A stretch of DNA of 64,000 nt from Namhaeicola litoreus (GTDB taxonomy: Bacteria > Bacteroidota > Bacteroidia > Flavobacteriales > Flavobacteriaceae), in assembly GCF_042679565.1 (NCBI RefSeq), contig NZ_JBHTMY010000003.1, forward strand, positions 1,116,001-1,180,000, read 5' to 3'. Below are positions 57,305-64,000 of the stretch, in pieces; the first letter of the stretch is position 1, and every line of letters starts with the position of its first letter. Both the position numbers and the translations under genes were made by a program. A model generated the notes under the pieces. That model did not search any database. It saw nothing but the letters and a program-made list of their open reading frames with translations, and was not told where the DNA came from.

Positions 57305-57898
57305 ATGTCAGATAAAGTCATTAAAATTGAAGCATATTTTAATCAAGCAAATTTTAAAGATAAATTGCTGCAACTAAGATCTGTTTTTATTGATTTAGGT
57401 CTTACAGAAACATTGAAATGGGGTATACCAACTTACACTTATTTGGGTAAGAATATAGTAGGTTTAGCCTCATTTAAAAATCATTTTGGAATCTGGTTTT
57501 TTCAAGGGGCAATGCTAAGCAACCCCTTGAATTATTTAATTGCAGGACAGAAGAAAACCATTGCCATGCGTCAACTTAAATATAAACCGGAGGACATCAT
57601 TGATAAAACTATCATAAGAAGTTTTGTTTTGGAAGCGATGGAAAACACCAAGAATCAAATTGTTATTTCACCAAAGAAATCTAAAGAATTGCTAATTCCT
57701 GAATTGCTGAAAAAGGAATTAGATGCAAATGTTCAACTCTTTGAAAAATTCAATGCATTCAGTTTAACCGATAAAAGAGATTTTACTGAGTATATTTGCA
57801 CTGCTAAAAAGACCGAAACACAAGAGAGACGATTATCGAAAGTAGTTTCATATATTGAAGCCGGAATAGGTTTAAACGATAAATACAAAAAGAAATGA
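57305..57898 (+). CDS. YdeI/DUF1801-like protein
   Basis: A 197-residue cytoplasmic protein. The N-terminal half has the DUF1801/YdhG-type pattern (ETLKWGIPTYTYLGKNIVGLASFKNHFGIWFFQGA). The C-terminal half matches the YdeI/OmdA helical region (FNAFSLTDKRDFTEYICTAKKTETQERRLSKVVSYIEAG). The biological role is poorly known; the domain has been linked to iron or metal handling and stress. It starts 3 nt after tatC and overlaps the lptB start by 4 nt, so it is cotranscribed and probably translationally coupled. Confidence 0.8.
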   Translation: MSDKVIKIEAYFNQANFKDKLLQLRSVFIDLGLTETLKWGIPTYTYLGKNIVGLASFKNHFGIWFFQGAMLSNPLNYLIAGQKKTIAMRQLKYKPEDIIDKTIIRSFVLEAMENTKNQIVISPKKSKELLIPELLKKELDANVQLFEKFNAFSLTDKRDFTEYICTAKKTETQERRLSKVVSYIEAGIGLNDKYKKK

Positions 57899-58641
57899 TT
57901 TTACGCGCTGAAAATATAATGAAAATGTACGGCAGCCGAAAGGTAGTAAAAGGGATTTCGCTACAAGTAAAACAGGGCGAAATTATAGGGCTTTTAGGCC
58001 CTAACGGCGCAGGAAAAACCACTTCTTTTTATATGATTGTCGGTATGATTCAACCCAATGAGGGCAAGATTTTTATCAATGATGAAGATATTACAGAATA
58101 TTCCATGTACAAAAGAGCTCAAAAAGGAGTTGGTTATTTAGCGCAAGAAGCTTCTGTTTTTAGAAAATTATCTGTTGAAGATAATATTATGTCTATTCTT
58201 CAATTTAGTGGTAAAAGCAAAAATGATCAAAAAGAAAAATTAGAGGCTTTGATCAAAGAATTCGGTTTAAATCATGTGAGAAAAAACAGGGGAGATCTGC
58301 TCTCGGGTGGAGAAAGGCGCCGAACAGAAATTGCGAGAGCGTTGGCTTCTGATCCAAATTTTATATTGTTGGATGAACCTTTTGCCGGAGTCGACCCCAT
58401 TGCCGTAGAGGACATTCAAAATATTGTCGCTCATTTAAAAGACCGAAACATAGGCATCCTTATAACTGATCACGATGTTCAAGCTACGTTAGCCATTACA
58501 GACAAAACGTATCTGATGTTCGAAGGAGGCATTCTCAAAGAAGGAACTCCACAAGAACTGGCTGATGATGAAATGGTTAGAAAAGTGTATTTGGGAGAAA
58601 ATTTTAAACTTTTAGAAAGAAGAAAAAAATTAAAGATCTAA
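57895..58641 (+). CDS. lptB: LPS export ABC transporter ATPase LptB
   Basis: A 248-residue ABC ATPase powering lipopolysaccharide extraction from the inner membrane. Motifs are LLGPNGAGKTTSFYM (Walker A), the Q-loop region VGYLAQEASVF, signature LSGGERRRTEIARAL, Walker B FILLDEPFAGVDP, and H-loop LITDHDV. VRKVYLGENF at the C-terminus is typical for LptB. It overlaps the YdeI-like gene (ATGA, 4 nt) and converges with the PepSY-like gene with a 4-nt overlap of stops. Confidence 0.95.
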   Translation: MILRAENIMKMYGSRKVVKGISLQVKQGEIIGLLGPNGAGKTTSFYMIVGMIQPNEGKIFINDEDITEYSMYKRAQKGVGYLAQEASVFRKLSVEDNIMSILQFSGKSKNDQKEKLEALIKEFGLNHVRKNRGDLLSGGERRRTEIARALASDPNFILLDEPFAGVDPIAVEDIQNIVAHLKDRNIGILITDHDVQATLAITDKTYLMFEGGILKEGTPQELADDEMVRKVYLGENFKLLERRKKLKI

Positions 58642-58919
58642 CTTTCTTCTCTTCCGATTATTTTTCCTTTTTCATCTACTAGCAAAGTGTGCTTTGATTG
58701 TCCTTTTACAATTTCTAAGCGATACACTTTTTTGTTGTTCTCCAATTTATAGGCCGCTTTGGTAACTTTATAGCCTTTAAATTGACTCACTTCTTTGGTG
58801 ATTTCAGTTGGCACTTTTTGCAATTCAACTTTGTTTTGAAACTCACTTTCTTGGCCATAAGTAGACATACTCAAAATGACTACCAGCAGCACGAATAAAA
58901 TAATTTTAATATTTCTCAT
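58638..58919 (-). CDS. Small exported PepSY-like protein
   Basis: A 93-residue exported protein with signal peptide (ending MSTYGQ). The mature part (KVPTEITKEVSQFKGYKVTKAAYKLENN followed by KVYRLEIVKGQSKHTLLVDEKGKII) has the alternating strand pattern of the PepSY-like family found in Bacteroidota (periplasmic, function unknown). Monocistronic; the stop overlaps that of lptB by 4 nt. Confidence 0.75.
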   Translation of the reverse strand: MRNIKIILFVLLVVILSMSTYGQESEFQNKVELQKVPTEITKEVSQFKGYKVTKAAYKLENNKKVYRLEIVKGQSKHTLLVDEKGKIIGREES

Positions 58920-58940
58920 AATTCCCCTTTTTTTATAATT

Positions 58941-59879
58941 CTACCATCTGGTGTTACTGGAATGATCGAAATCTATTCCCAATGTTAACAAATGTGTCCC
59001 TGCATTATTTAACTCAACAGATTGATTTATATTGTATTGAAAGCCGTAACCTACATAAAATTTTTGCTTTTTTAACCCTAGCATAGGTGATACGTAAGCT
59101 GGTTCAAAACTTTGATCCGTAAAAAACCGGCCCCCTACTCCGGCCCACAGGTAACCATCGTCTGTATATTTCCTCGCTTTAAAATTCAAATCCGTAGCTG
59201 ATCTGCCATCACTTTCAAAATATTTAAAGTACAAAGACGGTTCTAATTCATACTCACCATCCTCTAATTCAAAGGTATAGCCCGTATAAATATAATAATT
59301 TCTCAGTTTTTTCGGTTCAGATTCATCAAAAACTTTCACATTCTTGTTTAAAATATTTGAAGCGTTGAAACTGAAAAAGAATTTTTCTAAACGATATAAA
59401 AAAGCAGCCTCGAAATTTGAATTAATAGAGGAAATATTTGCACCCACATTCGGATCATTTCCTGTATTTTCAAAATTTGAAACATCAATTCTAAATTGAA
59501 CAAATTTATAGCTCAAACCAAATGAAATATATTGATCATTTTCATCATTGATGGTTAAATGGTGAGCAAAACTTAGCTGACCCCCTATTTGTGAGGTATT
59601 ACCATTGCTGTCATTGTACAATATTGCCCCAACTCCAGATCTTTCCCAAACTCTCGTATCATAACTTATCGTTTGTGTATTCGGTGCATCTTTTAATCCT
59701 ACCCATTGAAATACACCGGCCACTCGCAGTCGATGAATATCCTCATCAAAACCGGCATAGGCAGGGGAAATGGTAAAGGGATTCTCAACCAAATATTGTG
59801 TATAGGGTGCCATTTTAAACTCCTGACCAATCATTTTAACAGTGCTTAGCACGAATATGATTACAAATAACTTTTTCAT
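58941..59879 (-). CDS. PorP/SprF-family type IX secretion membrane protein
   Basis: A 312-residue outer-membrane beta-barrel of the PorP/SprF family, needed for secretion or surface anchoring of partner proteins with type-B C-terminal signals. Typical features are the signal peptide (ending KMIGQ), PYTQYLVENPFTISPAYAGFDEDIHRLRVAGVFQWVGL at the N-terminus, and paired strands to the end (HLLTLGIDF). It follows the large CHU_C-type protein gene by 10 nt, the usual arrangement for SprF-like proteins and their cargo. Confidence 0.92.
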   Translation of the reverse strand: MKKLFVIIFVLSTVKMIGQEFKMAPYTQYLVENPFTISPAYAGFDEDIHRLRVAGVFQWVGLKDAPNTQTISYDTRVWERSGVGAILYNDSNGNTSQIGGQLSFAHHLTINDENDQYISFGLSYKFVQFRIDVSNFENTGNDPNVGANISSINSNFEAAFLYRLEKFFFSFNASNILNKNVKVFDESEPKKLRNYYIYTGYTFELEDGEYELEPSLYFKYFESDGRSATDLNFKARKYTDDGYLWAGVGGRFFTDQSFEPAYVSPMLGLKKQKFYVGYGFQYNINQSVELNNAGTHLLTLGIDFDHSSNTRW

Positions 59880-59889
59880 CTATCTATTC

Positions 59890-62800
59890 TTATCTAATTA
59901 AAGTAAAATGACCTTTGTACTCTCTATTATCTGATGTTTCATTTAACTTAATGACATACCAGTAATCTCCACTTGGCAAAGGTTTATTTTCATAATTACC
60001 ATCCCAACTATATTGATTGCCCTTATAACTTTTTATCAGTCTTTGGTATCGATCAAAAATTTTCACACTAATATTTGGATAGATTTCAATGTTATAAGGA
60101 TACCATTCATCGTTGATACCATCACCTTCAGGTGTAAAGAAATCAGGTATTTCTATATCTAAAAACTCTAAAAATGCCGTTTTCTCTTCAACACAACCCT
60201 TTTCATCTCTAACGTAAAAAGTATATTCCTTTGACTTTCTGATTCGCAAGACATTGTCTGAGCTAAAATTATTTGGACTATCAAAACTATATTCATAGCC
60301 GGGTTTACCTCCTGTTACCATAACAGTATATTCGTTGATAAATGTATTTTCAATGGTAAAATCTAAGGGGATATATTCCTCAACAAAAACCTCTGCCGGA
60401 ATCCCGTTACAGCCGTATTCATTGTGCTTCACAGTAACGATATGATTCCCTTTTGGAACATTTTCGAATATGCCAGTGCTTTGATTGATTGATCCATCTA
60501 GGGTAAAAGTTACCAAACCATCATAAATAGGGTCTACAGAAGCTACAATCAAATTCCCTCCACTATCGCATGAAAAATCCGTAGTGGCTTCGAGTTTAAG
60601 ATCTATTAAAGTGTTTATTGCAAAACTTTTGACGGTCTCACATACATTAAGGTCTTTTTCCTTTTTAATAATGACATTATATTCTCCTGCAACAAGGTTT
60701 CTAAATTCTGGTGAAGTTTGATAATTTGCCCCTCCATCAATACTATAAGTCACTTTATAACCTTGATCATTTGTCAGATTAATTGATATTTTCCCGTCAT
60801 TATCTCCCGGACAAACGACATCCTCACTCGTAATTTCATAAAGAATTTCAGGATCAAAACCTACATCGACTGTCGTAATGGCAATACAACCATTTGCATC
60901 TTTTACAAAAACTTCATACGTTTTTTCTGTTGGAACAGAGAAAAGATCTTCGGTTTGGTAGGTGTTACCACCATCAATACTAAAAGTGTATGGCAGAGTT
61001 CCACCGGTACCCGCAGCTCTTATTTTTCCATTGAGTACATCACCATTACAGGTAGTCACATTATTGATCTTTACCGAAGAGGCCACTAACAAAGTAGGTT
61101 CTGCAATACTAAAAGGAGTAATGGTAAAGCAACCATCCGCTTTCTGTGATCGGACTTCATAATTACCAATATCTAATCCTGTAAAAGTATGCGTATCTGA
61201 ACTGATCCCTATTTTTGAATCTATCACAGCACCATTTCTAAATAATTCGTAATTGTAAGCCGTAGAAGCTTCATTAATTTTAACCACAACCTTACCATCT
61301 GCACTATCTTTACAAAGTGCATCTACCGGTGTCAAGGTTACATCAAGTCCTAATACTGTCACTTTTCTGATGGTTTCAGTACAACCCGTTCTCCTTTGGG
61401 TTGCGGTATAAACACCAGGACCATTTACTGTTATTTCTTTAGTGTTGCCTATAACCTGACCTTGTGCATTTGTCCAGATATAAGTGTCGTAACCATCATC
61501 CCCGGAAAAAGTAAGTGTGTCATTACACAAATACAATTCACTATCAAAAGAACAAGAACTCGTATCCACAAATAGATCCATAGAACCTGCAGTTCCTAGC
61601 CCACAACCATTTATGGAATTAAAACCAGGTGTACCAGCGATATTCGTACCCGATTGTTCGCCGTCATAATAAGACTCTATGCTATTTTCTAATAGGTTCG
61701 TACAAGCGTCTGTATAGTCAAAACAATTGTTCGAAGCTGTTACTTGATATCTTATTTGATGGGGTTGTGACAACCCTTTCTTCTGAACTAAAGATTTATC
61801 TACATCAAATCTCAATTGTCTCGTTTGCGTATTGTAATTGGATGTCACTCCAGCTGGAAGCACAAGACTATTCTGATCTAAAGTAACATTGGATGGAATA
61901 TTATTTAAAATATACGTGTTGGTTGCATTGTCTGTGCCTACATTTTCAAAGGTGATTTCATACCAAACTGTGGCTCCTAGAGGTACAGGCGAACTGTGTG
62001 TTATTTCATTTCCATTTGTATCTTCTACTCTGGTAACTACTTTTAAAACAGGTTCAATAATTTCTACAGCAAAGGTGTTTAGGAATGTCCAGATTTCATC
62101 ACCGCTACTTTCAACCCTTACTGTAACACCCGTTTCATCATTACCCAATATACTGTTTCCAGCATTTAAAGTTGTCAGATCTATGATTTTTTGATCCCAG
62201 CTCAAAGAATTGGAACTGTTTAAATTTCTATTTGTGACTAGCGCGCCATCTATGGTAATTTTGCTGTTAAAAAAGTTGTCTTGGGTGTTTTCTGCATCGT
62301 ACAAATAGGAAAAACTCGGTTTTGAATCCGCTCTAAAAGCCATTCTATCTCCGGTTAAACGAAGGTCACCCTCTAAGGCCGCAACTCCCACCCTTCCTTC
62401 AACAGGCGATGGCGCAGGGGGTGTTTTAAATCCGGTGTAATAAAATGATTCTGAGTTATTATTTCTGTCGACATGGTTAAACCCGTCAAAAGTTGAAATA
62501 AATTTTCTTGAATAGCTTGGACCTTCAATTACCAGCACTAAAGTCCAACCGGCAGCCATGTTCCTGCCTAAAGTAGACACCACATTGGCCACAAAATAAG
62601 ATCCACTTTTGTTTGAACTATTCTTAACGATGGTGGTTACATCTTTGTAATAGATCACATCGTCTAAACTTACATCAGCCGTTATATTCTGATAACTCCC
62701 ACCTGGTGTTTTAAATTTTACCTGATTCGCATTAGAATTTGAAGGGGCTAATACCGAACCCCAATACAAGCCTGCATAGACAATTCTATCACAACTCGCC

Positions 62801-63069
62801 AAATTGAAATCTGCACTACTTGAGCTAAAGGTACTCGGGTCATTATCTATATCCACATAGACCATGTCGAAATCATTATTGATTCCAGTACCGTTATAAG
62901 GCATATTTGGGCTATTGTTTAATATAGCATTTCCTATCATGGTGAGATCACCGTTTATCCCAACATTCTCATAGCGCTTTTGAAACGGTACTATTGTTTG
63001 GGAGAAACCCTGTGTATAAAATAAAATGCATGCTAAAATTAGCCCCCAGTTTAATTTGAATAGTTTCAT
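59890..63069 (-). CDS. Large cell-surface protein with T9SS type-B (CHU_C) C-terminal signal
   Basis: A 1059-residue secreted adhesin-like protein. Signal peptide (1-23, ending GFSQ). Residues about 25-310 form a beta-rich N-terminal module. A DUF11-like repeat follows (about 335-450: ITFENVGTDNATNTYIL), then a Cys-containing part, several SprB-type repeats (about 575-900, recurring YSIDGG-NYQT elements and YEVFVKDANGC/VIIKKEKD), and the C-terminal sorting domain (about 970-1059: PDFFTPEGDGINDEWYP, IFDRYQRLI, LPSGDYWYVIKL). It is exported by the type IX system with the SprF-like protein encoded 10 nt downstream. Likely roles are surface adhesion or gliding; the partner ligand is unknown. Confidence 0.9.
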   Translation of the reverse strand: MKLFKLNWGLILACILFYTQGFSQTIVPFQKRYENVGINGDLTMIGNAILNNSPNMPYNGTGINNDFDMVYVDIDNDPSTFSSSSADFNLASCDRIVYAGLYWGSVLAPSNSNANQVKFKTPGGSYQNITADVSLDDVIYYKDVTTIVKNSSNKSGSYFVANVVSTLGRNMAAGWTLVLVIEGPSYSRKFISTFDGFNHVDRNNNSESFYYTGFKTPPAPSPVEGRVGVAALEGDLRLTGDRMAFRADSKPSFSYLYDAENTQDNFFNSKITIDGALVTNRNLNSSNSLSWDQKIIDLTTLNAGNSILGNDETGVTVRVESSGDEIWTFLNTFAVEIIEPVLKVVTRVEDTNGNEITHSSPVPLGATVWYEITFENVGTDNATNTYILNNIPSNVTLDQNSLVLPAGVTSNYNTQTRQLRFDVDKSLVQKKGLSQPHQIRYQVTASNNCFDYTDACTNLLENSIESYYDGEQSGTNIAGTPGFNSINGCGLGTAGSMDLFVDTSSCSFDSELYLCNDTLTFSGDDGYDTYIWTNAQGQVIGNTKEITVNGPGVYTATQRRTGCTETIRKVTVLGLDVTLTPVDALCKDSADGKVVVKINEASTAYNYELFRNGAVIDSKIGISSDTHTFTGLDIGNYEVRSQKADGCFTITPFSIAEPTLLVASSVKINNVTTCNGDVLNGKIRAAGTGGTLPYTFSIDGGNTYQTEDLFSVPTEKTYEVFVKDANGCIAITTVDVGFDPEILYEITSEDVVCPGDNDGKISINLTNDQGYKVTYSIDGGANYQTSPEFRNLVAGEYNVIIKKEKDLNVCETVKSFAINTLIDLKLEATTDFSCDSGGNLIVASVDPIYDGLVTFTLDGSINQSTGIFENVPKGNHIVTVKHNEYGCNGIPAEVFVEEYIPLDFTIENTFINEYTVMVTGGKPGYEYSFDSPNNFSSDNVLRIRKSKEYTFYVRDEKGCVEEKTAFLEFLDIEIPDFFTPEGDGINDEWYPYNIEIYPNISVKIFDRYQRLIKSYKGNQYSWDGNYENKPLPSGDYWYVIKLNETSDNREYKGHFTLIR

Positions 63070-63265
63070 ATTCCTTTTTAATATGGCCTTAAGCCGTTAA
63101 TAGTTTTTAATACTCAGGGGGAGGATTTACTAAAACGATTAGGAATCGTCCATATTTAACTTAAATTTTAGAAAAAAATTGTTTTATGTTAAAATTATTT
63201 ACAAAATGTAATTCTAGTAAGTCTTTTAAAAAACTTATATTTATGATGTTTTAAAAATATATATC

Positions 63266-63814
63266 ATGAATCAATTAACTCAACAATTTAAGCGGACCTT
63301 TTTCTTTATGATGTGTTTAATTGCACCCTTGGCAATGAATGCTCAAGTTGGTGGCTGGAAACCTGAATTAACGAAAGAAGCACAAGCTGCAATTTCAGAA
63401 ATCGAAAAAGATTATCCCAATCTAAAAGACAACATCAAAAAAGCCTATGGTTATGCCATTTTCCCTAAAATAACCAAAGCCGGATTAGGTGTTGGCGGTG
63501 CAGGTGGAAAAGGAGTTGTTTATCAAGGTGGTAAAATTACCGGAGAAGCTACTATGTCTCAGGCTTCTATAGGATTGCAAGCGGGCGGTCAACAATACAG
63601 CGAAATTATTTTCTTTGAAAACAAAGAGGCTTATGATCATTTTACCAATGGTAAATTAAAATTTGACGGACAGGCATCTGCTGTGGCTTTAGAGAAAGGA
63701 GCATCTATTGATGTTGCTTACAAAGATGGTGTGGCTGTTTACACAAAAGCAATTGGCGGATTAATGTTTGAGGCTTCTCTTGGAGGACAGCATTTCAAGT
63801 TTAAGGCAAAATAA
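63266..63814 (+). CDS. YSC84/SYLF-domain exported lipid-binding protein
   Basis: A 182-residue protein with a signal peptide (ending AMNAQ) and a SYLF (YSC84-related) domain: LKDNIKKAYGYAIFPKITKAGLGVGGAGGKG, VYQGGKITGEATMSQASIGLQAGGQQYSEIIFF and VYTKAIGGLMFEASLGGQ. Members bind phospholipids or phosphoinositides in eukaryotes; the bacterial role is in the envelope and not well defined. It is transcribed alone and ends at a strong terminator. Confidence 0.88.
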   Translation: MNQLTQQFKRTFFFMMCLIAPLAMNAQVGGWKPELTKEAQAAISEIEKDYPNLKDNIKKAYGYAIFPKITKAGLGVGGAGGKGVVYQGGKITGEATMSQASIGLQAGGQQYSEIIFFENKEAYDHFTNGKLKFDGQASAVALEKGASIDVAYKDGVAVYTKAIGGLMFEASLGGQHFKFKAK

Positions 63815-63834
63815 TAACACACTTAATAATTATA

Positions 63835-64000
63835 TCACTCCGGTCTTTTGATCGGAGTTTTTTTTGTGCTATTCTCAAGGACAGAAAATAGAATATAAAT
63901 TGCTATGATGATGGGTATAGCAACAAATTGGAGGGTCGCCACCAGAAAGATACTTACAACAAGAAAAATATATTTCGTTTGATTGGTCTTCCAACCATAA
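63835..64000 (-). CDS. Partial C-terminus of a membrane protein, probable CDP-alcohol phosphatidyltransferase
   Basis: An open frame enters from the right edge and stops with TGA at 63835-63837. The 54 residues seen have a long hydrophobic stretch (YIFLVVSIFLVATLQFVAIP, continuing IIIAIYILFSVL) followed by a basic tail (KKTPIKRPE). This resembles the last two helices of Bacteroidota CDP-diacylglycerol-serine phosphatidyltransferase. With no catalytic motif in view, the assignment is tentative. Confidence 0.45.
   Translation of the reverse strand, partial: YGWKTNQTKYIFLVVSIFLVATLQFVAIPIIIAIYILFSVLENSTKKTPIKRPE
63837..63866 (+). terminator. Rho-independent terminator, probably bidirectional
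   Basis: A 9-bp stem (ACTCCGGTC with GATCGGAGT, one G-T pair) with a TTTT loop, followed by eight T residues on the plus strand. It terminates the SYLF gene. The hairpin overlaps the last codons of the convergent gene at 63835. Confidence 0.85.

Noticed and set aside
1..64000. CRISPR arrays, tRNA/rRNA genes, transposases, integrases
   Set aside because: None was seen; the repeated elements in the window are the operator half-sites and protein-domain paralogy only.

Overview
The window looks like part of the chromosome of a marine Bacteroidota of the family Flavobacteriaceae. The sequence is AT-rich, carries SusC/SusD pairs, many lipoprotein signal peptides and S1-type sulfatases, has promoters with the Bacteroidota TANNTTTG -7 element, and encodes a gliding/type IX secretion (PorP/SprF plus CHU_C-type C-terminus) gene pair. 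Genus and species cannot be told from the sequence.

Positions 1-48.9 kb form one polysaccharide utilisation locus (PUL), entirely on the minus strand and continuing past the left edge. Reading 5'->3' on the minus strand it contains: SusC/SusD pair 2 (48.9-44.0 kb); SusC/SusD pair 1 plus a fasciclin-domain lipoprotein (43.3-38.0 kb); a sulfatase-GH78 fusion (37.9-34.3 kb); a BNR_4 beta-propeller lyase candidate, a DUF1961 protein and a GH106 rhamnosidase (34.1-28.3 kb); an eight-gene operon GH106, CBM-like, DUF1080, GH43, GH3, GH105, BNR_4, alginate-lyase-like (28.2-15.6 kb); a CBM-like protein plus L-rhamnose mutarotase (15.4-13.7 kb); a DUF5060 putative glycosidase, a GH43 remnant and a sulfatase (13.6-9.7 kb); GH78 plus sulfatase (9.0-4.4 kb); and a GH5-like remnant, GH3 and a partial TIM-barrel hydrolase (4.2-0 kb). 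The combination of rhamnosidases (two GH78, two GH106), an unsaturated uronyl hydrolase, xylosidase-type GH3/GH43, three sulfatase domains, propeller lyase candidates and a rhamnose mutarotase fits ulvan (sulfated rhamnose, glucuronic/iduronic acid, xylose) or a closely related rhamno-uronan. This substrate call is inference from family content.

The most informative signal is non-coding. Nine PUL transcription units are each preceded by a direct repeat read on the transcribed strand as CAGGAT, 4 nt, CAGGAT, followed 21 nt later (20 nt in one case) by a TANNTTTG-like -7 box. The proximal half-site is identical in all nine. This looks like the operator-promoter of a single dedicated activator whose gene is not in the window. 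It defines the operons listed above, and it is retained in front of the GH5-like remnant.

From about 49.3 kb the PUL ends. A decayed outer-membrane receptor remnant lies at the border, followed by an ordinary core-genome block: GNAT acetyltransferase, THUMP-domain RNA methyltransferase, SAM methyltransferase, ZIP metal transporter, RecQ, KdsD-type isomerase, TatC, a YdeI-like protein, LptB, a PepSY-like protein, the SprF/type-B-CTD adhesin pair, a YSC84/SYLF-domain protein, and the C-terminus of a probable CDP-alcohol phosphatidyltransferase at the right edge. No tRNA, rRNA, CRISPR array, integrase or insertion sequence was recognised.
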